DNA of 37,666 nucleotides from Verrucomicrobiota bacterium. GTDB lineage: Bacteria; Verrucomicrobiota; Verrucomicrobiia; Limisphaerales; JADLHS01. The first letter of the stretch is position 1, and each line of letters starts with the position of its first letter. Positions 32,864 through 37,666 of the stretch are shown piece by piece. The notes under the pieces are model-generated. The model had not been told where the DNA came from. It was given only the letters and a program-made list of their open reading frames with translations, and made no database searches. The position numbers and the translations under genes were made by a program. The stretch spans positions 1-37,666 of the forward strand of contig JANXWY010000314.1 in assembly GCA_025350905.1 (NCBI GenBank), read 5' to 3'.

Positions 32864-32972
32864 GATTTGCTGGGTCGGAAAAGCGAACCCTCATCCACCC
32901 CGCCGCTGGTGGTCCCGGCTGCCGGGCAGCGCACAGGATCGCGGCACAGGACGGGAGACCGGGGAGCGCATG

Positions 32973-33731
32973 TCAGTTTTCCTTGGGAATCAATCCGACC
33001 CGGAGCGCGAAGCGCACCAGGCCGGGGACGTCATGTACATTCAGGCTGGTCATTAACTTCATGCGGTGATACTCGACGGTTTTGGGGCTGACCTTCAGGA
33101 TTTCCGCGATGCCTTTGGTGTTCTGGCCTTCGGCGATGAGTTGCAGAATCTCGCGCTGGCGGCCCGTCAACTGTTCGAGCGGACTTTTCCCGTTGGCGAT
33201 TCCGCCCAAGGGAAACTGCTTGACGAGTCGCTGGGAGATTTCCTGGCTGAGATAAATTTCCCCCTGAGCCACCCGCTGCAAGGCGGTTTCAAGTTCGGCC
33301 GTGGCCGCCTTCTTGAGCAGGTAGCCGGCGGCGCCGGCCTTTAGCGCCCGCCAGTAGTATTCTTCGTTGTTGTGCATGGAAAGAATGATGACCCGTACCT
33401 CCGGAAACTCCTTCTTCATCCGGTCTGCCGCTTCCAGGCCGTTCAGGCCGGGCATGGTGATATCCATCAGCACCACATCGGGCCGGTGGGTCCGGACTGA
33501 CTCCAGGACTTCGCGGCCATCATCGGCTTCGGCCACCACTTCCACCGTGGGCAGCTTTTCCAGCAAAGCGCGAATGCCAGCCCGCACGAGCGTGTGGTCA
33601 TCTGCCAGGATGACGCGAATGCGTTTGCCCGGTTTGCCGGCTAATCTCCCGGCCTCCGTCGCTTTTGGCTCGGCGTCGGGCCGCCGGTCCCCCGGCCGTT
33701 TTCCAGCCTCGTCTCCGCGTGGCTTGTTCAT
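32973..33731 (-). CDS. NarL/LuxR-family response regulator
   Basis: Response regulator of 252 residues. A basic, disordered leader (about 1-36) is unusual for the family. The receiver domain (37-155) has IRVILADDHTLVRAGIRALL with acidic Asp44/Asp45, phospho-acceptor Asp90 in VVLMDITMPGLNGLE, and GYLLKKA with the conserved Lys. The LuxR-type helix-turn-helix (about 188-250) reads LTGRQREILQLIAEGQNTKGIAEILKVSPKTVEYHRMKLMTSLNV. The ATG at 33731 overlaps the kinase stop (ATGA), so the pair is translated together. A longer start at 33764 would lie inside the kinase gene. Confidence 0.93.
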   Translation of the reverse strand: MNKPRGDEAGKRPGDRRPDAEPKATEAGRLAGKPGKRIRVILADDHTLVRAGIRALLEKLPTVEVVAEADDGREVLESVRTHRPDVVLMDITMPGLNGLEAADRMKKEFPEVRVIILSMHNNEEYYWRALKAGAAGYLLKKAATAELETALQRVAQGEIYLSQEISQRLVKQFPLGGIANGKSPLEQLTGRQREILQLIAEGQNTKGIAEILKVSPKTVEYHRMKLMTSLNVHDVPGLVRFALRVGLIPKEN

Positions 33732-35926
33732 GCCACCTCCACTCCGGGCGTTGGGGTCAGCCATTTTAATGGGAACCAGGCGTGGACCTCGGTGCCCTGC
33801 CGGACGATGGAGGTGTATTCCAATCCCCCCCCGGCCAGGGCGGCGCGCTCTTCCATGCTCAACAGACCCAGGCTCTCGCCGCGCACGGCCTTTTCCCGGT
33901 CGGCGGCCACGTCAAAGCCGACCCCATCATCGCGCACGCGCAGGTGGAGTTGCCCGGCTTCGCTGCGCAACTCCACGGTGACTGTCTTCGCCTGGGCGTG
34001 GCGCAACACATTCGTCAGGGCTTCCTGCGCCACGCGAAAGCATTCGGTTTCAATCACCGGATCCAAGCGCTGCGCCAGCGGATCGGCGTGGAACTCGATG
34101 TGCAAATTGCCCAAGGCCGCCTGCCGCTCGGTGTACCACCGCAGCGCCGCCACCAATCCCAAATCGTCGAGGACCGACGGCCGCAAGTTCAGCGAGATGT
34201 CTTGCACTTGCTCCAGCACGCGGTCCACCACCTGCAAGCTCGCGTTCAAGCGCGGGGTCAGGCCATCGGCGTCGGGCGACTGCAACATCGCCTGCAGGTT
34301 CAATTGCATGACGGTGAGGGCTTGCCCGATTTCGTCATGGAGTTCGCGCGCGATGTTCCGGCGTTCGGTCTCCTGCGCCTCCACCAGCCGGCGGGAAAGC
34401 ACCTGCAACTTGCGGCTAAATTCCTTGCGCTTCGCCTCGGCCCGCTTGCGCTCGGTGATGTTGCGAATATTGCATTGAATGACTTTGCCGCCGTTGACCT
34501 GGTAAACGTTACTCACAAACTCCACGCTGAGGGATTTGCCGGTGCGAGTTTCCAACGGCAAGTCATCGTAGCGGACACAACCTTCCCGCGGCAGCTCGCG
34601 CAACTCCGCCTGGGCCGCGTGCGCAGCTTTGAACGGTCCAATTTCCCAGAGCTTGTTGCCCAGTAATTGTTCGCGCGTGTAGCCCAGCATATCCATCAGG
34701 AACGGGTTCACATCCTCAATCTGCCCGGTGTCCGCGTTCAGAATCAAGATCCCATCCTGGGCGGCTTCAAACAGCCGGCGGTAACGCAGTTCGGAAGACT
34801 GCAGGGCGTGGCTGGCGGCGAGCCGTTGGCCTTCGCGCTGTTCCAAGGCCTGGGCCATTTCATCGAAGGTGCGAGTCAGTTGGCCCAGTTCATCGCCCCG
34901 GGGGGCTAAGCCAGTGCGGGTGCTGAACTCGCCCGTAGCCAGTCGTGCGCTCGATTTCACGAGCGTGCGGACGGGGCGGAGGACGAGCAGATAGCTGCCG
35001 AACCAGCCGAGCAGACACGCAACGCCCGTGGCAATCCCCAACCCGGTCAGGTTCGCCGACAACCGCTGATCCGCTTCCGCAAAGAGCACCTGCTTGGGGA
35101 TGCTGCCGAGAATGGTGACCACGTCGTCCGCGACGAGCAGGCTGCGGCGGGTGGCGAACGCATGATAACCGGGAATCCCGTCCACCGAGAGCGCTTCCAC
35201 CACGCCGTGATTCCGGGTGAACGCTGTTTTTAGCAGTAATTTTTCGGCGAAAGGCTGGCCGATCCATTTTTCCGGCGCGGGATAACGAACCAGAATTTTC
35301 CCATTGCGGTCAATCTCGGTCCACGTGGCGCCGATGGGCAATTGGCCCGGCAGCGCCGACTCAAAACGGCTGACCCAGTCCAAATCCAGTGCGGCAAAGA
35401 CCACCGCCTGGACCTGGTCGGCCGCATCAAAAACCGGATACCCGAAATTGACCGTGGGTTTGCCCGCCGCGGGTTCGTCCTGAAAATTGGCAATTGCGAA
35501 GGCCCGCGATTTGAGGGCGTCGCGGAAATACTGACGGTTCGTCTGGTTGGCCGGTTCCGCCAGCGGCCGGGCGCTGGCCAGAACGATGCCGTTGGTCTTG
35601 ACGACGCCCAAATTGGCATAACGCGGATAGCTGCCGAACAGTTCGTCGAGCAGCTTCTTGCAGTCGCGCCGATCGCCCGAACGGATCGGAGCGGACTCCG
35701 CCAGAGCGAGCAGCAATTGGCGCGTTTGGCCGATCACCTGACCTTCCTCTCGCGTGGCCAGTTCCATCATCTGTTGGGAACGCTGCGTCCATTCCTTCAC
35801 CAGTCGCCGCCGCTCTTCCGACGCATGGTGCACCGTCAATCCCACCAGTGGGGCGCATGCCAGCAAGGCCAGCAACAGCAAGCGCCAGCGCAGACCGGTA
35901 ATAAGTTGGTGGAGCTTTTTTCGCAT
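33728..35926 (-). CDS. NarL-type sensor histidine kinase with Cache, HAMP and PAS domains
   Basis: Membrane kinase of 732 residues from the ATG at 35926. The first helix spans about 13-31. A periplasmic Cache-type sensor (about 32-287) contains YPRYANLGVVKTNGIVLAS, NRQYFRDALKSRAFAIANF and FGYPVFDAADQVQAVVFAALDLDW. The second helix is at about 293-316, HAMP at about 316-368, PAS at about 380-492. A coiled coil leads to HisKA_3 with RRNIARELHDEIGQALT and phospho-acceptor His530. The HATPase domain (about 625-720) ends with DDGVGFD and GLLSMEERAALAGG. Cache sensors typically bind small organic ligands. It is followed by its NarL-type regulator with a 4-bp overlap. Confidence 0.92.
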   Translation of the reverse strand: MRKKLHQLITGLRWRLLLLALLACAPLVGLTVHHASEERRRLVKEWTQRSQQMMELATREEGQVIGQTRQLLLALAESAPIRSGDRRDCKKLLDELFGSYPRYANLGVVKTNGIVLASARPLAEPANQTNRQYFRDALKSRAFAIANFQDEPAAGKPTVNFGYPVFDAADQVQAVVFAALDLDWVSRFESALPGQLPIGATWTEIDRNGKILVRYPAPEKWIGQPFAEKLLLKTAFTRNHGVVEALSVDGIPGYHAFATRRSLLVADDVVTILGSIPKQVLFAEADQRLSANLTGLGIATGVACLLGWFGSYLLVLRPVRTLVKSSARLATGEFSTRTGLAPRGDELGQLTRTFDEMAQALEQREGQRLAASHALQSSELRYRRLFEAAQDGILILNADTGQIEDVNPFLMDMLGYTREQLLGNKLWEIGPFKAAHAAQAELRELPREGCVRYDDLPLETRTGKSLSVEFVSNVYQVNGGKVIQCNIRNITERKRAEAKRKEFSRKLQVLSRRLVEAQETERRNIARELHDEIGQALTVMQLNLQAMLQSPDADGLTPRLNASLQVVDRVLEQVQDISLNLRPSVLDDLGLVAALRWYTERQAALGNLHIEFHADPLAQRLDPVIETECFRVAQEALTNVLRHAQAKTVTVELRSEAGQLHLRVRDDGVGFDVAADREKAVRGESLGLLSMEERAALAGGGLEYTSIVRQGTEVHAWFPLKWLTPTPGVEVA

Positions 35927-36094
35927 GTTGCCGTGCCCGATTGCGGCATCGGTCGCCCGTTGCGCCGTCGGGCTCGGATTCCCGTCTGCCTCGAATCCGC
36001 ACCGGAAGTGATTCGTCGGGCGAAGCGACGCGACCACGGTTTATGACTCGCAATTTCAAGGCGTGGTCTTACAAAAGCGGCATGCCCGCTCCCT

Positions 36095-36430
36095 TTACTG
36101 CACCACGTTCGCTGGCCGCAACCCCGCCGCTGGCGACTCCGTCGCCGACGAACTTTCAACCCGGAATTGGGCCGGATCGAACTCCGCACCGAGGACTTTT
36201 AACTCGACGATCTGCTGCGGCAGCAAGCCCAACGCATGGGCCCCCGTTTCGCTCTCGTAATCCCAAAGCCAGTAGCGATTCAATCCGTCCTTGCTCGCCG
36301 TGCTCGGACCGTAATTCATCGGGGCGCAGACCCGATCCAGCACGCCGCGGTCGGCGGTCGAATAAAAGCGCAGCCAAACCTTTTTCTGCTCCTGACTGGC
36401 CGCAATGAATTGGGCGTGATTCGGGATCAT
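36095..36430 (-). CDS. Conserved-looking hypothetical protein
   Basis: Protein of 111 residues with no family I can name securely. It begins MIPNHAQFIAASQEQKKVWLRFYSTADRGVLDRVCAPMNYGP and continues DGLNRYWLWDYESETGAHALGLLPQQIVELKVLGAEFDP. The alternation of short beta-like strands, KVWLRFYS followed by a charged loop and RYWLWDY, then the PQQIVELKVLG ending, recalls the WYL fold of ligand-sensing domains, but the W-Y-L motif itself is not clear. No signal peptide or membrane segment. It lies between the sensor kinase and the Thivi_2564-like gene, all on the minus strand. Confidence 0.65.
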   Translation of the reverse strand: MIPNHAQFIAASQEQKKVWLRFYSTADRGVLDRVCAPMNYGPSTASKDGLNRYWLWDYESETGAHALGLLPQQIVELKVLGAEFDPAQFRVESSSATESPAAGLRPANVVQ

Positions 36431-36457
36431 AGGTAGGATCGGATTCAGCAGCGCGGG

Positions 36458-36655
36458 TCATTTGAGCTGCGGGACGCGGATGTCGCTTGAGTGATCCAGA
36501 ATGCCGAAGGCAACCAACAACCACACGACCACGCAGATGACGACGACCACGTTAAGGATTTTTTTGATTTTGCCGTCCATCGGGATATAGGTGTTGACCA
36601 GCCAGAGCAAAACGCCGATGACGATGAGGGTGACGACGAGTGAGATCAGGGACAT
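36458..36655 (-). CDS. Thivi_2564-type small membrane protein
   Basis: Protein of 65 residues. One helix lies at about 3-22 (ISLVVTLIVIGVLLWLVNTYI), a short PMDGKIKKI linker follows, and a second helix spans about 33-53. The order helix, NTYIPMDGKIKKILN, helix is what I recall of the Thivi_2564 family, short inner-membrane proteins of unknown function. AAAGG stands 6 nt before the ATG. A GGGTNNNACCC motif lies 75 bp upstream (36731-36750). It resembles small stress-type membrane proteins in size and topology; any stress role is inference. Confidence 0.78.
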   Translation of the reverse strand: MSLISLVVTLIVIGVLLWLVNTYIPMDGKIKKILNVVVVICVVVWLLVAFGILDHSSDIRVPQLK

Positions 36656-37159
36656 AGCTTGCCTTTGTTGATTTGCAGGAGTGTTCTTCGTTTCATGATT
36701 TCAGGATAAGCCGGCGCGCGTGGGGGCGATATGGGGTCTTACCCTACCCAGGGATGGAAGCGGATCGCCTGGAGGAGCCGGCGGGGCGGAGCGAAGCAAC
36801 GAATAACCGCAGACGGGCCAGGCTTCGGCGGCGGTGGAACCCGCTTGGCCGCACACCGGGCAAGGGATCAACGCCAGATGCAGCGTTGCGAGTTTGGGAG
36901 CGAGGTGCGCAAGGCGTGGACCCTTGCGGCTCCAATACTGTCGTTGCCGGAAATCTCCAATGTTTCGTTGAGACTCAATCGCGCCACGGTGAGAAGGCGG
37001 GCGGCCGAACCGCACCATAAACAATTCGTCGGACGATCGGAGGGTAAGTAAGTCGGAATCGAGACGGCGAGGAAGGCGGGGCCGGTGAAATTGGCGGCCA
37101 GGGGAATCCTGGAGCCGGACCTATTCAAATTGTTTGCCCCCTTCCGTACTAAACAGAAA
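36656..37159. other. Gene-poor region with possible dispersed-repeat sequence
   Basis: About 500 bp between two small minus-strand genes. The 36731-36750 motif is described separately. The stretch 36800-36970 is GC-rich; on the plus strand it could encode GSTPDAALRVWERGAQGVD followed by PCGSNTVV, a wording I associate, without a search, with spurious proteins from dispersed repeats in Verrucomicrobia. No start, motif or membrane segment supports a gene. Confidence 0.4.
36731..36750 (-). promoter_or_regulatory. Candidate operator or promoter element, copy A
   Basis: ATGGGGTCTTACCCTACCCA on the plus strand contains the interrupted palindrome GGGTCTTACCC. It lies 75 bp upstream of the Thivi_2564-like start and matches 17 of 20 positions with copy B at 37403-37422, which sits in the same orientation before another small minus-strand gene. 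Confidence 0.45.
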
Positions 37160-37348
37160 CTACCGCACGATGATTTCCAGGGGGCGTTCCGCGACCGTCG
37201 CGGGATTTGCGACCACGGGCGGCGGTGGCTGGATGCCTTCCGGATGATCGTCGTAGCGCGCGCGCCCGTGCCTGCGACCGTCCCAAACCAGACATCCGGT
37301 GGTGCCGAGCAGGATGACCAGGCTGGTCAAAAGGAGAAATTTTTTCAT
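37160..37348 (-). CDS. Small lipoprotein-like envelope protein
   Basis: Protein of 62 residues. MKKFLLLTSLVILLGTTGC is a signal peptide with a weak lipobox ending at Cys19. The mature part is short, charged (DGRRHGRARYDDHPEG), then Pro-rich (PPPPVVANP), ending in AERPLEIIVR. I recognise no family. The ATG at 37348 gives the signal peptide; the frame extends to 37396 but adds a non-hydrophobic leader. A second copy of the GGGTNNNACCC motif lies 54 bp upstream. Confidence 0.65.
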   Translation of the reverse strand: MKKFLLLTSLVILLGTTGCLVWDGRRHGRARYDDHPEGIQPPPPVVANPATVAERPLEIIVR

Positions 37349-37402
37349 ATCCAGTTGAGATCGTTTCGAGCCTGACGCTAAATGCCAGGGGCGCACATCG
37401 CC

Positions 37403-37422
37403 ATGGGGTGTAACCCTACCAA
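37403..37422 (-). promoter_or_regulatory. Candidate operator or promoter element, copy B
   Basis: ATGGGGTGTAACCCTACCAA on the plus strand contains GGGTGTAACCC. It lies 54 bp upstream of the small lipoprotein start. It is 17/20 identical to copy A, with mismatches mostly in the three-base centre of the palindrome, as expected for a protein-binding inverted repeat. Confidence 0.45.
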
Positions 37423-37449
37423 CCGTTTGTTTTGTGCACCCGCCCCGCC

Positions 37450-37625
37450 GGGGTGCGACCAGAAGTGGCGGTCAACCCGGGTGGTAGGAGTGTTCGCGCT
37501 GCGAACACTCCGCCCGCGTCGAGCGGGCGGAACGTGCGGTGAGTCGGACGTGCCGCTGGACGCGGCCCGACGGCTCGCAGCGCGAGCCGTTCTACCACAC
37601 TGACCGCCACTTCCAGTCGCACCCC
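37450..37625. repeat. Nested inverted-repeat element (MITE/REP-like)
   Basis: Outer arms GGGGTGCGACCAGAAGTGGC... (37450-37474) and ...GCCACTTCCAGTCGCACCCC (37601-37625) are complementary at 23 of 25 positions. A second pair, GTGGTAG (37481-37487) / CTACCAC (37592-37598), lies inside. Three hairpins fill the interior: GGAGTGTTCGC/GCGAACACTCC (37487-37497/37501-37511, 11 bp, 3-nt loop), CCGCCCGC/GCGGGCGG (37510-37517/37523-37530) and CGGCTCGC/GCGAGCCG (37571-37578/37582-37589). No coding potential was recognised. It could fold as one cruciform or a branched RNA. Confidence 0.75.
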
Positions 37626-37666
37626 CGTCAGCTTGACCGCTTGCGCGGGCCAAAAAACTTCGCCAC

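Noticed and set aside
32938-32972. Terminator after the response regulator gene
   Set aside because: Only a 5-bp CCCGG/CCGGG stem a little further downstream, near 32912-32924, and no T-run; too weak to call.
37450-37625. CRISPR array or tRNA cluster
   Set aside because: The repeats are inverted, not direct, and there are no spacers or tRNA arms.

Overview
The window looks like chromosomal DNA of a GC-rich Verrucomicrobiota, most likely a Limisphaerales/Pedosphaera-type lineage. This rests on family content, not on a marker-gene search: a DUF1800-DUF1501 pair, DUF1080 (3-keto-disaccharide hydrolase-like) domains, a verrucomicrobial single-gene pseudopilin, a TIGR04073-type exosortase-associated lipoprotein, a CAAX-protease-like membrane protein, and AT-rich oligonucleotide repeats scattered between and inside genes. 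No rRNA, tRNA, CRISPR array, transposase or phage gene was recognised.

Layout. 165-5204 (+): three envelope-polysaccharide genes (GT-C glycosyltransferase, GT2 glycosyltransferase, O-antigen ligase/polymerase); the last carries at least six in-frame insertions of low-complexity or palindromic repeats. 5311-6480 (+): secreted tandem DUF1080 protein. 9748-6572 (-): tightly coupled operon of a four-helix membrane protein, DUF1800 and DUF1501. 9749-10527: no gene seen. 11904-10528 (-): dnaA, with an AT-rich upstream region that could hold an origin. 17041-12393 (-): pseudopilin, thiD, LptF/LptG permease and a GAF-domain sensor kinase. 17161-22268 (+): hisC, an ExeA/GspA-like ATPase with a GspB-like partner, a CAAX-protease-like protein, and a fusion of a RluA pseudouridine synthase to an RlmI-like methyltransferase. 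24968-22279 (-): YacP-like NYN protein overlapping a von Willebrand A protein, then a GH5 glycosidase. 25068-26832 (+): FmdB zinc ribbon, TIGR04073 lipoprotein with a strong terminator, and ispE. 28979-26926 (-): ECF sigma factor, anti-sigma-like membrane protein and a DUF3106-like protein. 29157-31973 (+): glnD. 37348-32540 (-): small lipoprotein, Thivi_2564-type membrane peptide, a conserved hypothetical, a Cache-HAMP-PAS NarL-type sensor kinase with its LuxR-type regulator (4-bp overlap), and a J-domain protein. The window ends in a nested inverted-repeat element of about 176 bp.

How the genes fit together. Several units serve the envelope: polysaccharide assembly, LPS export (LptF/G), type II secretion/pilin-like parts, exosortase-associated factors and secreted carbohydrate-active proteins. 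Three regulatory units (GAF kinase, sigma/anti-sigma, NarL pair) lie among them. The less ordinary points are the repeat-laden O-antigen ligase, the terminal inverted-repeat element, a GGGTNNNACCC motif shared upstream of the two smallest envelope genes beside the two-component system, and the RluA-RlmI fusion.
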